A stretch of DNA of 64,000 nucleotides from Syntrophomonas sp. (GCA_016841245.1 JAENZN010000002.1:134843-198842), one strand, 5' to 3'. Positions 1 through 9,354 are shown, numbered from the stretch's first letter. Translations and numbers: made by a program. Notes: generated by a model not told the origin, from the letters alone.

Positions 1-1
1 A

Positions 2-436
2 GGTATTGCCTGCTGGCCTTACCTGGGACACAATTTCAAGACTCTGAAGAAATATGGAGTAAATATGGTTGGTTCAACCTATCCCGGTGCATGGACCCTG
101 CTTTACGAAGCAGGAGATCTAAATGGTATGGCCAGAGCCTATGCCGGAGTGATGAACAACACCAACCTGGCCCGCCAGGTAGAACTGAGAACAAGTATTA
201 TCAAAGATTTTAAGTGCGATGGAGCGATATACCATATGAACCGCAGCTGCAAATTGATGGATTTTATGCAGTATCAGCTGCAGAGAGAAGTGGCTGACAG
301 AACTGGTGTACCATATGTAGTATTTGATGGTGACCAGACCGACCCGCGTAACTTTGCTCAAGCCCAGTTCGAAACTAGGGTACAGGCACTTGTTGAAATG
401 ATGGAAAGAAACAAAATAAATAAAAAATCGATGTAG
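2..436 (+). CDS. 2-hydroxyacyl-CoA dehydratase, alpha-type subunit (C-terminal part, 5' cut by window)
   Basis: The frame is open from base 2 (reading GIACWPYLGHNF) to a stop at 436, so this is the 3' end of a longer gene and the first internal ATG is not its start. The reading contains the CDGAIYHMNRSC segment and the VPYVVFDGDQTD segment typical of the HgdA/BcrC-like dehydratase subunits, which hold a [4Fe-4S] cluster through cysteines. Known role of the family: radical, ketyl-dependent syn-elimination of water from (R)-2-hydroxyacyl-CoA to enoyl-CoA, after one-electron activation by a separate ATPase. The beta-type subunit follows about 12 bases downstream, so both are one operon. The ATPase activator is not in the window. 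The substrate cannot be read from the sequence. Confidence 0.85.
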   Translation, partial: GIACWPYLGHNFKTLKKYGVNMVGSTYPGAWTLLYEAGDLNGMARAYAGVMNNTNLARQVELRTSIIKDFKCDGAIYHMNRSCKLMDFMQYQLQREVADRTGVPYVVFDGDQTDPRNFAQAQFETRVQALVEMMERNKINKKSM

Positions 437-448
437 GGGGTGAAATCA

Positions 449-1585
449 ATGGAAAAAATCAATGCAATAATCGCTGAAATGAACACTGTTGTAAGCAGTC
501 CTAAGAAAGCTGTCTCAGCATTCAAAGAAGAAACCGGGAAAGAGGCAGTCGGATGTCTTCCGGTATACTGCCCGGAAGAAATCGTTCATGCTGCAGGAAT
601 ACTGCCGGTAGGAATGTGGGGAGGACAGACTGCTCTTTCTAAATCGCATACCTATTTCCCGGCGTTTGCATGTTCCATACTGCAATCAGCCATGGAATTT
701 GCTCTTAATGGGGTTTATGACAACCTGGCAGCGGTAATTATTCCGGCCCCCTGTGATACCTTGAAATCCTTTGGTCAGGACTGGATAAGTGCCGCTCCGC
801 AAGTGAGGAGTATACCTATAGTTTATCCACAGATGAGCAGGATAGAAGAAGGAGTTGAATACCTGAAATCCGAGTTTGAGATAGTGAAAAAAGCTATGGA
901 AGAAATAAGCGGGGAAACGATTACAGATGAGGCCCTGAATAATAGTATCGCAGTATACAATGAATACCGTAAAACCATGCGGGAGTTTGTAAAAGCAGCA
1001 GCAGAACATCTGGAAATAATCACACCTGCTATCAGGCATCTGCTTATCAAAGCCGCATTCTTTATGGAAAAAGGCAAACATACCTCTATGATGAAAGAGC
1101 TCATTTCGGAATTGAAAGCACAGCCGAAAGTTGAATACAAAGGGAAAAAGGTTGTTCTAACCGGTATAATGGCTGAACCTGATAGTTTATTGGATCTATT
1201 CGCCCAGAATAATATGGCGGTAGTGGCCGATGACCTGGCACACGAATCCCGGCTGTTCAGGACCGATGTTCCTGACGGTGAAGATGGCTTAGAACGTCTG
1301 GCCAGACAATGGCCGTTAATGGAAGGTTGTTCACTGATATATGATCCCCAGAAGAAACGAGGTCAGATGCTCATAGATATAGTCAGGGAAAACAGGGCAG
1401 ATGGAGTTGTACTTTGTATGATGAAATTCTGTGACCCTGAGGAATTCGATTATCCAATATTCCGGAAGGAACTGGAAGCAGCTGGTATACCTCTGCTGTA
1501 TCTGGAAATAGATCAGCAGATGCCATCGGCGGAACAGGCAAGAACCAGAATCCAGAGCTTTGCCGAAATGTTAGATAGCATGTAA
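449..1585 (+). CDS. 2-hydroxyacyl-CoA dehydratase, beta-type subunit
   Basis: A 378-residue HgdB/FldC-like protein and partner of the preceding subunit. Family landmarks are GCLPVYCPEEIVHAAG near residue 35, FACS near 70, PAPCDTLKSFGQDW near 100, and CMMKFCDPEEFDYP near 320. Their cysteines are candidate [4Fe-4S] ligands. A GTG lies in frame at 440, but it overlaps the AGGGGG ribosome site at 435-440. The ATG at 449 stands eight bases behind that site and is the better start. With the CoA-transferase and acyl-CoA dehydrogenase downstream it would supply the dehydration step of a hydroxyacid-to-acyl-CoA route; that pathway assignment is inference. Confidence 0.88.
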   Translation: MEKINAIIAEMNTVVSSPKKAVSAFKEETGKEAVGCLPVYCPEEIVHAAGILPVGMWGGQTALSKSHTYFPAFACSILQSAMEFALNGVYDNLAAVIIPAPCDTLKSFGQDWISAAPQVRSIPIVYPQMSRIEEGVEYLKSEFEIVKKAMEEISGETITDEALNNSIAVYNEYRKTMREFVKAAAEHLEIITPAIRHLLIKAAFFMEKGKHTSMMKELISELKAQPKVEYKGKKVVLTGIMAEPDSLLDLFAQNNMAVVADDLAHESRLFRTDVPDGEDGLERLARQWPLMEGCSLIYDPQKKRGQMLIDIVRENRADGVVLCMMKFCDPEEFDYPIFRKELEAAGIPLLYLEIDQQMPSAEQARTRIQSFAEMLDSM

Positions 1586-1841
1586 ATAAAGGTATTTGAA
1601 GCCTGCAGTTAGATTGTGATACTTGCATATAGTTACTTATGTCTTCCTGGAAAATGACTTCAGCGGAAGGTCTATATACGGGAAGAAGACAGCTAAGGAG
1701 GAGGGTACAATTTATTTGCTGGAATAAAAAGGAAAATTGCATTTCCTTTAACCACGGGGAATATTTTAACATTTGCATCAAAATTTTAATGTGAACCTAA
1801 TATGGCTTAGAGAGCAGCCATATTGCACGAGGAGGTAAAAT

Positions 1842-3209
1842 ATGATGAGTAAAAGCTTTTTAGATGAGTATAAGAGTAAACTTATGAGCGCTGACCAAGC
1901 AGTTAAACTGGTTAAATCAGGTGATTATGTTGATTATGGTCAGTTTGCCGCTATGACTTTGGACCTGGATGCTGCACTGGCCAAGCGAAAAGATGAATTA
2001 AAGAATGTTGTAGTGCGTGGTTGTACTTCCATGCATTATCCAGCAGTAATAAAGGTAGATCAGGAACAGGAACATTTTATATTCAGTGATTTTTCTCTTA
2101 GCGGTATATCGAGAAAGATGGCCGATAATAACCTGGCTTACGTAATCCCGGAATCATATCATGAGATCCCTAACCATTATCGCAAAAACACTCATACTGA
2201 CGTAGCTTTTGTAGCTGCAACTCCTATGGATAAATACGGGTATTTTAACCTGAGTACTTCCTGTTCAACTATTCCCGCCTCTATAGAAATGGCAAAACAT
2301 GTTGTGATCGAAGTTAATTCTTCCCTGCCTTATTGCTACGGCGATAATAGAGTTCATATTTCAGATGTAGACTATGTAGTTGAGAGCAAAGATAACCCGG
2401 TTTTACCGGAACTTCCTGAAGTCCCGGTTACTGATGTGGACAAAAAGATTGCGGCGCTTATTATGGAAGAAATCGAAGATGGTGCATGCTTGCAGCTCGG
2501 TATTGGTGGGATGCCAAATACGGTTGGTAAAATGATTGCGGAATCTGATCTTAAAAACCTGGGTGTACATACTGAGATGCTGGTTGATTCATATGTTGAT
2601 ATGTATAACGCTGGTAGAATCACCAATAAGGCTAAACAGATAGACAAAGGCGAAATGGTCTATACTTTTGCTATGGGAACCCAAAAGCTCTATGAATTCC
2701 TGGATCACAACCCCTCTTGTGTTATCCGTCCGGTGGACTATACCAATGATCCATTTATTGTAGCCCAGAATGATAAGGTTATATCCCTTTGCAGCTGCCT
2801 CAATGTAGATATTCTCGGTCAGATATCATCTGAATCTATAGGATTCAGACAGATATCAGCGACCGGGGGGCAGCTGGATTTTCATTTCGCCTCTTTTAGA
2901 TCCAAAGGTGGAAAAGGATTCGTATGTATGCCATCAACCAGCTTAGATAGGAAGACCGGTAAACTGGTATCCAAAATAGTACCGTCATTTACACCTGGAA
3001 CAGTAGTGACTGTTCCCAGTTCACTTACCAATTATGTGGTAACAGAATACGGTATCGTTAATCTTAAGGGGAAATCAACCTGGGAGAGAGCTGAGGCAAT
3101 AGTCTCTATCGCTCATCCTGAGTTCAGGGATGAACTGATTAATGCATGCAGAGATGCAAAAGTATGGAGAAAGAGCAGTAAAATAGATAGCTTATATAAT
3201 GCGATTTAG
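1842..3209 (+). CDS. CoA-transferase, 4-hydroxybutyrate/butyryl-CoA:acetate type (copy 1)
   Basis: A 455-residue member of the acetyl-CoA hydrolase/transferase (Cat2/AbfT-like) family, full length. It has the glycine-rich LGIGGMPNTVG loop around residue 220, an HTEM motif whose Glu245 probably aligns with the catalytic glutamate that forms the glutamyl-CoA intermediate, and the ATGGQLDF and VNLKGKSTWERAEA motifs of the C-terminal half. The ribosome site AGGAGG ends six bases before ATG 1842; an ATG directly follows as codon 2. It swaps CoA between an acyl-CoA and a free acid such as acetate. A 256-base gap separates it from the dehydratase, so it may have its own promoter. A close paralogue lies at 7822-9192. 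Confidence 0.9.
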   Translation: MMSKSFLDEYKSKLMSADQAVKLVKSGDYVDYGQFAAMTLDLDAALAKRKDELKNVVVRGCTSMHYPAVIKVDQEQEHFIFSDFSLSGISRKMADNNLAYVIPESYHEIPNHYRKNTHTDVAFVAATPMDKYGYFNLSTSCSTIPASIEMAKHVVIEVNSSLPYCYGDNRVHISDVDYVVESKDNPVLPELPEVPVTDVDKKIAALIMEEIEDGACLQLGIGGMPNTVGKMIAESDLKNLGVHTEMLVDSYVDMYNAGRITNKAKQIDKGEMVYTFAMGTQKLYEFLDHNPSCVIRPVDYTNDPFIVAQNDKVISLCSCLNVDILGQISSESIGFRQISATGGQLDFHFASFRSKGGKGFVCMPSTSLDRKTGKLVSKIVPSFTPGTVVTVPSSLTNYVVTEYGIVNLKGKSTWERAEAIVSIAHPEFRDELINACRDAKVWRKSSKIDSLYNAI

Positions 3210-3326
3210 GTTCCAAAGTACTGTAGATTAATCAAATAATATTGATGATAACTCTCATATCCGGGAATGAATTAAAGGTTTAACCCCCAAGCGAAGAAAA
3301 AATCATAGAATTAGGGAGGCAAAACA

Positions 3327-4484
3327 ATGGATTTCAGACTAACTGAAGAACAAGAAATGATAAGACAGATGAGCAGTGACTTTGCCGCAAATGAACTTGC
3401 ACCATATGCTGGACAGTGGGATAAAGATGATTATTGCCCGGTGGAGACTATCCAGAAGATGCAGGATCTTGGTTTAATGACTATCGGTGTGCCGGCAGAA
3501 TATGGTGGAGACGGATTAGATAATATATCTAAATGCCTGGTTATGGAAGAACTGGCCAAAGGTGATGCGGGACTTGCTACAGTAGTATGTGCTTCATCAC
3601 TGCTGGCATCAGACCCTATTCTGGTGGGAGCCAATGATGAACAGAAAAAGTGGTGGTATGGACGTATGCTGGAAGGAGCCTGCTGTGGATTCTGTCTTAC
3701 CGAACCAGGTGCTGGCTCGGATGCACTGGGGATGTCCACCAAATGTGTTAAAGATGGTGATTATTACATATTAAATGGAACCAAGCAGTTTATCACCAAT
3801 GGCGGCATTGCTTCACAGTTTTCAGTTTTAGCAACCATGGATAAGAAGCTGGGTAATAAGGGTATCTGTGCTTTCATGGTAGACAAAGATACTCCTGGTC
3901 TGACTATCGGCCCTAAAGAAGATAAACTCGGTATAAGAAGTTCCAGTACCACTCAAGTGATTTTTGAAGACTGCAGAGTACCGGCTAAGAACCTCCTGGG
4001 TGAAGAAGGTAAAGGAATCTACATCTTGATGGAAACCCTGGACCTTTCCCGTACCGCAGTTGCTGCCATGGCTACCGGCGTATGTCAGGCATCACTGGAA
4101 GCAGCAATCAATTATGCTAATGAGAGACAGCAGTTTGGGAAACCCATCAGCCATTTCCAGGCTATACAATTCATGCTGGCAGATATGGCTATTTTAACTG
4201 AATCATCACGGATGCTTTACCTAAAAGCTGCCAGTTTACAGGATGCAGAATTACCTTATAAATCCGTTTCCTCCATGGCTAAAGTCTGGGCTGGCGATGC
4301 AGCTGTTAAAGTATCCACTGATGCTATCCAGGTCTTTGGGGGCTATGGCTATACAAAAGAATATCCGGTTGAAAAATACTTCCGGGATTCAAAAATAATG
4401 CAGATATATGAAGGTACAGCACAGGTGCAGAGGATGGTAATAGGTAAAGATATCACTAAAAATGGTTATAAACCTTTTGTGTAA
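3327..4484 (+). CDS. Acyl-CoA dehydrogenase, short-chain type
   Basis: A 385-residue FAD enzyme of the butyryl/short-chain acyl-CoA dehydrogenase type, which interconverts acyl-CoA and 2-enoyl-CoA with an electron-transfer flavoprotein as partner. The sequence shows CLTEPGAGSD (family signature 1), QFGKPISHFQ, and QVFGGYGYTKEYPVEKYFRD (signature 2). The catalytic base is Glu362 in QIYEGTAQ. The ribosome site AGGGAGG lies before ATG 3327. It follows the CoA-transferase by 117 bases and precedes a hairpin terminator at 4566-4596, so it is probably the last gene of this transcript. No etfAB gene is nearby. Confidence 0.93.
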   Translation: MDFRLTEEQEMIRQMSSDFAANELAPYAGQWDKDDYCPVETIQKMQDLGLMTIGVPAEYGGDGLDNISKCLVMEELAKGDAGLATVVCASSLLASDPILVGANDEQKKWWYGRMLEGACCGFCLTEPGAGSDALGMSTKCVKDGDYYILNGTKQFITNGGIASQFSVLATMDKKLGNKGICAFMVDKDTPGLTIGPKEDKLGIRSSSTTQVIFEDCRVPAKNLLGEEGKGIYILMETLDLSRTAVAAMATGVCQASLEAAINYANERQQFGKPISHFQAIQFMLADMAILTESSRMLYLKAASLQDAELPYKSVSSMAKVWAGDAAVKVSTDAIQVFGGYGYTKEYPVEKYFRDSKIMQIYEGTAQVQRMVIGKDITKNGYKPFV

Positions 4485-4565
4485 AGAACATCGATTATCA
4501 AGTATTAATAAACCCTTTGGTACAGTAGGAGCAAGTTGAAGCTTAATACCTGGTTGTTAAACAAA

Positions 4566-4596
4566 AAGGACGGGGAATATTTCTCGTCCTTTTGCA
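4566..4596 (+). terminator. Rho-independent terminator after acyl-CoA dehydrogenase
   Basis: An AAAAGGACG arm pairs with CGTCCTTTT across a 12-base loop, ending in a T-run. It lies between the acyl-CoA dehydrogenase and the following membrane protein. Confidence 0.75.
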
Positions 4597-4644
4597 CAAT
4601 AAGGAAGACGTATGTCTTGTATGATTTGAATTAGAAGGGGTGAA

Positions 4645-5742
4645 ATGAAAGCAGTGTTACCCGGACTTATAATAATACTTATTCTGGTATTAACCGTACC
4701 CTTTATATTTAAAAAAGTTGAAGAAAACTTAGAACCTTTTTTGTTCGTTATGGGCGTGGCTGCGGCTTTGATATCTGAATGCATGTCTGCACATCTGGTA
4801 CTGGAAGCGCTGTTAGAGCCTGTTATGATATCAGGTGCTGTACTGGCAGCAGGATTATTGTTCTATCTGCTTAAAGAGCAGTTTGCATGTTTTATCGAGA
4901 ACCTGTGTGTTAAGCATCCGATACAAATTATAGTTTCTATTATAGTGTTGGCCCTGGGATTATTATCCAGTATTATTACCGCGATAGTAGCTGCCATCAT
5001 TCTGGTTGAAGTGATATACCGACTCCCTCTGCTTAGAAAGGATAAGATTGTGGTTTGTGTGCTGGCCTGTTTTGCTATCGGACTGGGTGCGGTACTGACA
5101 CCGGTGGGAGAACCGCTGGCTACAATAGCGATATCAAAACTGGATAAGGAATTCCTGTTTTTGCTAAAGCTGCTGGGAAGATACATCATTCCATTGGTAA
5201 CCATCTTTGCAGTACTGGCGGGTATGTATGCTAAAATGGCATATGCCAGGAATTTTCAAGGAACAGAGTTTGCGGCTGCCAGCGAGGTACAGACAGCAGA
5301 TATAGAAATAGCATTGATAGATGATGAAGAAATAGAGGAGGATACCTTGAAAGGTGTATTTATAAGGGCCATAAAAGTGTATCTTTTCGTAATGGCGCTG
5401 GTGTTCCTGGGGCAGGGATTTGAACCGCTTATCAATGCGTACATATTGGGTCTGGCTCCCGAGCTGCTATACTGGGTAAATACGGTTTCTGCTGTGCTGG
5501 ATAATGCTACTCTATGTGCAGCTGAGGTCAGCCCAAGCATGTTGAATAATATGATAACCATCAGGGCGATATTAATGGGCCTGCTTATTAGTGGTGGTAT
5601 GTTGATCCCGGGCAATATCCCAAACATTATTGCTGCATCCAAGCTGAGAATTGGGAGTAAAGAATGGGCGGTGCTTGGAATGCCGATAGGTCTTGTTTTC
5701 CTGCTAATATGTTACGTTGCTATTTTTGTATGCGGGTTCTAA
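4645..5742 (+). CDS. DUF1646-type polytopic membrane carrier
   Basis: A 365-residue protein with about ten hydrophobic segments. It opens with a membrane helix (GLIIILILVLTVPFIF) and has a short acidic cytoplasmic-looking stretch near residues 210-235 (IALIDDEEIEEDTL). The sequence resembles DUF1646 proteins, which belong to the ion-transporter-like carrier superfamily with uncharacterised, perhaps sodium- or proton-coupled, function. TPVGEPLATIAISK and IPGNIPNIIAASKL look like the paired re-entrant loop motifs of that superfamily. AGAAGGGG lies six bases before ATG 4645. It stands alone between two terminators. A role in moving the acids handled by the neighbouring acyl-CoA genes is a guess. 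Confidence 0.7.
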   Translation: MKAVLPGLIIILILVLTVPFIFKKVEENLEPFLFVMGVAAALISECMSAHLVLEALLEPVMISGAVLAAGLLFYLLKEQFACFIENLCVKHPIQIIVSIIVLALGLLSSIITAIVAAIILVEVIYRLPLLRKDKIVVCVLACFAIGLGAVLTPVGEPLATIAISKLDKEFLFLLKLLGRYIIPLVTIFAVLAGMYAKMAYARNFQGTEFAAASEVQTADIEIALIDDEEIEEDTLKGVFIRAIKVYLFVMALVFLGQGFEPLINAYILGLAPELLYWVNTVSAVLDNATLCAAEVSPSMLNNMITIRAILMGLLISGGMLIPGNIPNIIAASKLRIGSKEWAVLGMPIGLVFLLICYVAIFVCGF

Positions 5743-5768
5743 AAATATTATAAGAACAGTAAAAATAT

Positions 5769-5810
5769 TATATATAAAAAAGCCCAAAAGTTTGGGCTTT
5801 TTTATATATA
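5769..5810. terminator. Bidirectional terminator, 20-bp perfect stem
   Basis: A perfect inverted repeat with a two-base AG loop; core arm AAAAAAGCCCAAA and its complement. A- and T-runs on both sides let it serve both the DUF1646 gene (plus) and the sigma-54 activator (minus), whose stops face each other here. Confidence 0.92.
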
Positions 5811-5847
5811 TAGTCTCTCGAAAGTATCATCAAAATATTATTAGCTG

Positions 5848-7257
5848 TTATTTTTTGCAAAATCCGTATTTCTGACATTTTCTAATTACCGTCGATTGAT
5901 TAATGCCTAACATATCAGCGATTTTTCGGCTTGTTTTGTATTCATCCAGAGCATAAGAAAGAATTTTTTTCTCCACTTCTTCTATGGCGTTGGCAAGAGG
6001 TATTATCCTATTAATATTTATAGCATCAGCATCATCATGTTCCTCATGTTTTTTATACCAGGGAAGGGCGATAGTCTGCAGATATTGACCGTAACTCACT
6101 ACTACTAATCGCTCAATAACGTTTTTAAGCTCACGTATGTTGCCAGGCCAGTCGTGTTTTTCCAGCTGTTTTAAGACATCGTAGCTCATCCTTTTGTCAT
6201 ATTTATATCGATGATTAAATTTATTTAAAAAATTGATACTTAAAGGAACGATATCTTCAGGTCTTTCACGGAGAGGCGGGATTTTTATCTGGATGACATT
6301 TAACCGGTAAAACAGGTCATCCCGGAATTCACCTTTATGAACCATATCTTCGAGGTCACGATTGGTGGCCGCTAGTATCCTCGAATCGATCAGGGTGGGA
6401 GTGGTTGCTCCGATACGAGTTATTTCATGGGTTTCCAGTACCCGCAGCAATTTTACCTGCAGATTCAAGGGGAGCTCTCCGATTTCATCCAGGAACAGGG
6501 TACCATTGTGAGCCGCTTCAAATAGACCGGCTTTACCGTTTTTCAAGGCTCCGGTAAAAGCGCCGCCAATATAACCGAAGAGTTCTGATTCTAAAAGCTG
6601 TTCGGGGATAGCCCCACAATTTATGGTTACGAACGGCCCTTCTTTATAGGTGCTGTTATCATGAATGTATTGGGCTACTACTTCTTTACCGACTCCAGAT
6701 TCACCTGTGATGAGTACATTAACCGCAACCGGGCTCACCTGTAAAGCAAGAGCCAGTACTTCTCTCATCACTTCACTGACCGCAACCGGACTATTATTAT
6801 CATTATATTCTGCAGCATTATCAAACTGATTATAGAAGGTTCGCTCCATTTCCTGTGCTCTTTCGAGTTCTTCACGTAAGTTGTTTATTTCTGTTATATC
6901 ACGCACATTTATGATCACCATATCAATTTTACCGCTTTGGTTAAAAATAGGGGTTGCTGTTGTCAGCGCCACGCAGTGCGGAAGATTGGTATGGTTTACA
7001 GTGATAGTTTTTCGTGCTTCCAGTGCCATTAAAGCAACTGATTTTTCTAAATAGTTTTCATCCACGAACTCCTGCATATTTCTGCCAATAATGCCTTCTT
7101 CAGGTAACCCTGCAATATTTAAATATGCTCTATTTACCAGGAGAACATTACCATTACCATCTGTTACTAGAATTCCATCATAGGAAGATTCAATAACAGC
7201 GTGTAGATCATCTAGAGTTAAGCATGGATCATATAGGGTAATAGAATCGGTCAACAC
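5848..7257 (-). CDS. PAS-domain sigma-54-dependent transcriptional activator
   Basis: A 469-residue enhancer-binding protein. It has an N-terminal PAS domain (about 15-125), a short coiled linker and a AAA+ domain: Walker A GESGVGKE at 185-192, the sigma-54 contact loop GAFTGA at 232-237, Walker B TLFLDEIGE, and arginine-finger region FRDDLFYRLN near 311. A C-terminal Fis/TyrR-like helix-turn-helix ends in DMLGINQSTVIRKCQKYGF. The start is a GTG preceded by AGGGAG at seven bases. There is no receiver domain, so it should sense a ligand or redox state through PAS. Two consensus -24/-12 promoters in the window (7493-7509 and 26088-26104) are candidate targets; the nearer drives the divergent second CoA-transferase. 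Confidence 0.92.
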   Translation of the reverse strand: MLTDSITLYDPCLTLDDLHAVIESSYDGILVTDGNGNVLLVNRAYLNIAGLPEEGIIGRNMQEFVDENYLEKSVALMALEARKTITVNHTNLPHCVALTTATPIFNQSGKIDMVIINVRDITEINNLREELERAQEMERTFYNQFDNAAEYNDNNSPVAVSEVMREVLALALQVSPVAVNVLITGESGVGKEVVAQYIHDNSTYKEGPFVTINCGAIPEQLLESELFGYIGGAFTGALKNGKAGLFEAAHNGTLFLDEIGELPLNLQVKLLRVLETHEITRIGATTPTLIDSRILAATNRDLEDMVHKGEFRDDLFYRLNVIQIKIPPLRERPEDIVPLSINFLNKFNHRYKYDKRMSYDVLKQLEKHDWPGNIRELKNVIERLVVVSYGQYLQTIALPWYKKHEEHDDADAININRIIPLANAIEEVEKKILSYALDEYKTSRKIADMLGINQSTVIRKCQKYGFCKK

Positions 7258-7346
7258 TTTATCACTCCCTGTACTATTATCCAGCTTCTATTTTAGTTTA
7301 AATAATATGTAAAGTGAAGCTGTGGTGATGTATTTTGGAAATTAGT

Positions 7347-7362
7347 GATGTTACAGAACATC
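7347..7362. promoter_or_regulatory. Candidate upstream activator site (GATGTT-N4-AACATC)
   Basis: A perfect 6-bp inverted repeat with a four-base spacer, about 130-145 bases upstream of the sigma-54 promoter. That is the usual distance for an enhancer-binding protein site. It also lies about 90 bases upstream of the activator gene. Binding is inferred only from position and symmetry. Confidence 0.3.
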
Positions 7363-7492
7363 GCTGTCTTAACAATGAGTTAAAATTACCGGCAAATATA
7401 AGTGAGTATGTGTTTTTACCCATTTTTTTAATACCGTATATTTTCAATTGTTAAGTCATTGAAAACATTAAGCTATCTATGGATATAGGTGT

Positions 7493-7509
7493 TTGGCATG
7501 TTACTTGCA
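7493..7509 (+). promoter_or_regulatory. Sigma-54 (-24/-12) promoter for CoA-transferase copy 2
   Basis: TTGGCATG, four bases, then CTTGCA match the consensus TGGCACG-N4-TTGCW at all key positions, with the invariant GG and GC ten bases apart. Transcription would start near 7520, giving a leader of about 300 bases before the CoA-transferase start at 7822. Confidence 0.8.
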
Positions 7510-7582
7510 TCAATAAGCACATATATCTGCATTTCAATAATACAGTGTGTATATATTATGTTTTGGAAAGAGGTGTAATAGC

Positions 7583-7642
7583 TTGAGTAAAAAACTAATG
7601 GTAAAAAAACCTAAAGGTAAAAGCATTATAACAATGGCATAG
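7583..7642 (+). CDS. Possible 19-residue leader peptide
   Basis: TTG at 7583 opens a 19-codon frame ending at TAG 7642, reading MSKKLMVKKPKGKSIITMA. AAAGAGGTG lies about eight bases before it, a fair ribosome site. The peptide is strongly basic and sits in the 300-base leader between the sigma-54 promoter and the second CoA-transferase. It matches no family I know. It may be a short regulatory leader or chance; codon evidence is too little to decide. Confidence 0.3.
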   Translation: MSKKLMVKKPKGKSIITMA

Positions 7643-7821
7643 AGGTAAAAAGAATTGGTATCTAGTCTATATTATTAATTCACAATAATTCTTAGAAGCT
7701 ACTATGAGTATATGACAGTTATACCAGATAATCAAGTCCATGATGTATACCTGCTGGTAAAGATTCGTTAGATCGCCTGACAGACAATGGAAAGAGGATT
7801 AACAAACTTAGGAGGTTAATA

Positions 7822-9192
7822 ATGAGTAATAGTTTTTGGAATGAATATAGAAATAAGCTGGTTGGAGCTGATGAAGCGGTTAAAATAGTTAAATCAGGTG
7901 ATTATATCAGTTTTGGTCAGATAGTTACGCCCACACTGGAAGCAGATAAGGCTCTGGCTAAACGCAGAGATGAACTAAAAGAAGTTTATATTCGCTCGTC
8001 CAGCATGTCCAACTATTCTGAAGCAGTAAAATCAGATCCCAGTAAAGATCATTTTATAATGAATGATATCTCCTTCTCCGTAATAGAACGTAAAATGCAG
8101 GCTGATCAGCTTGTTTATCATATCCCATCACTGCTGCATGAGGTGCCGGAATTTTACAGGAGAAAGCCTTCAGATGTAGTTTTTCTTGCTGCTGCCCCGA
8201 TGGATGACAGGGGATTTCTTAACCTCAGTGTTACTGGATTGAGTCTGGCGGCTCAATTGGAAACAGCAAAACATGTTGTAGTTGAGGTGCATGATACTTT
8301 GCCTGTTGTATATGGACCTGATCAGTGGCTGCATATATCTCAGGTGGATTATGTGATCGAAGTTGAGGACAGTAAATTACCGTTATGCTTGCCGCATATA
8401 GAAGCTACAGAAATCGAAAAAAGAATTGCGGAATATATAGTAGAAGAAATAGAAGATGGCGCATGTTTACAGCTTGGCGTTGGCGGGACTCCAAATGATG
8501 TGGGGAAAATAATTGCAGATTCTGATCTGAAAGATTTGGGTGTACATACTGAACTGCTCGCTGATGCTTACGTGGACATGTATGAAGCAGGCAAGATAAC
8601 CGGACGGAGGAAGAGCATTGATAAGGGGACCATGGTATGCAACTTTGCTATGGGAACAGGAAAGCTGTATGAATTTATAAACAAAAATCCTCTAGTGAGT
8701 ATTGCTAGTTCAGATTATACCAATAACCCATATGTTATTATGCAGAATGACAAAGTGATTTCTATCTGCGCCTGTATAAATATAGATATACTGGGACAAG
8801 TTTCCTCTGAATCGGTTGGACGCAAACAAGTGTCCGGGACTGGTGGACAGTTCGATTATCACTATGCTGCATATCACTCAAAAGGAGGGAAAGGAATCAT
8901 TTGTCTGCAGTCAGCCCGGAAAGATAATGAGACAGGTAAATATATATCAAACATAGTGCCTGCATTTATTCCTGGTACTGTTGTAAGCATGCCAAGTGCC
9001 GTAACCAGTTATGTTGTTACCGAATATGGAATAGTAAACCTCAAGGGTAAATCCACCTGGGAAAGAGCAGAAGCTCTGGTATCAATAGCACATCCAGAGT
9101 GCAGAGAAAAATTGATAGAAGAATGCGCTAAAGCCAATATATGGAGAAGAACAAACAAGATTTCGCGGGGCCTGATTTCTGCAAATATATAA
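7822..9192 (+). CDS. CoA-transferase, 4-hydroxybutyrate/butyryl-CoA:acetate type (copy 2)
   Basis: A 456-residue paralogue of the protein at 1842-3209, colinear over its length with the same landmarks: LGVGGTPNDVG near 221, HTELLAD with the probable catalytic glutamate, GTGGQFDY, and VNLKGKSTWERAEALVSIAHP. The N-terminal third differs most, which suggests a different acyl substrate. Ribosome site AGGAGG precedes ATG 7822. Unlike copy 1 it has its own sigma-54 promoter 310 bases upstream and so is probably inducible by the neighbouring PAS activator. It is transcribed alone and ends before a GC-rich hairpin at 9329-9354. Confidence 0.9.
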   Translation: MSNSFWNEYRNKLVGADEAVKIVKSGDYISFGQIVTPTLEADKALAKRRDELKEVYIRSSSMSNYSEAVKSDPSKDHFIMNDISFSVIERKMQADQLVYHIPSLLHEVPEFYRRKPSDVVFLAAAPMDDRGFLNLSVTGLSLAAQLETAKHVVVEVHDTLPVVYGPDQWLHISQVDYVIEVEDSKLPLCLPHIEATEIEKRIAEYIVEEIEDGACLQLGVGGTPNDVGKIIADSDLKDLGVHTELLADAYVDMYEAGKITGRRKSIDKGTMVCNFAMGTGKLYEFINKNPLVSIASSDYTNNPYVIMQNDKVISICACINIDILGQVSSESVGRKQVSGTGGQFDYHYAAYHSKGGKGIICLQSARKDNETGKYISNIVPAFIPGTVVSMPSAVTSYVVTEYGIVNLKGKSTWERAEALVSIAHPECREKLIEECAKANIWRRTNKISRGLISANI

Positions 9193-9328
9193 AAAATCGG
9201 GTCATATTGTCCGCCTGTGGGTACGTGTTATTTCCAGATAAGGGTGTGTAAGAGGTAAACAAAAGGATTTTAAGCAGGGATACCTGGAAACACAAGGATT
9301 CTGTTAGAGGAGCAGGGAATGGATTCTG

Positions 9329-9354
9329 ACCGGGGACTAATGTCGGTCCCCGGT
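9329..9354. terminator. Hairpin between convergent genes
   Basis: ACCGGGGAC pairs with GTCCCCGGT across an eight-base loop, with a weak T-rich tail. It lies between the CoA-transferase (plus) and the diguanylate cyclase (minus), whose stop is two bases beyond. Confidence 0.6.

Noticed and set aside
1761-1780. TTGCAT element upstream of CoA-transferase copy 1 as a sigma-54 -12 box
   Set aside because: No GG at the required ten-base distance; the -24 half is absent.
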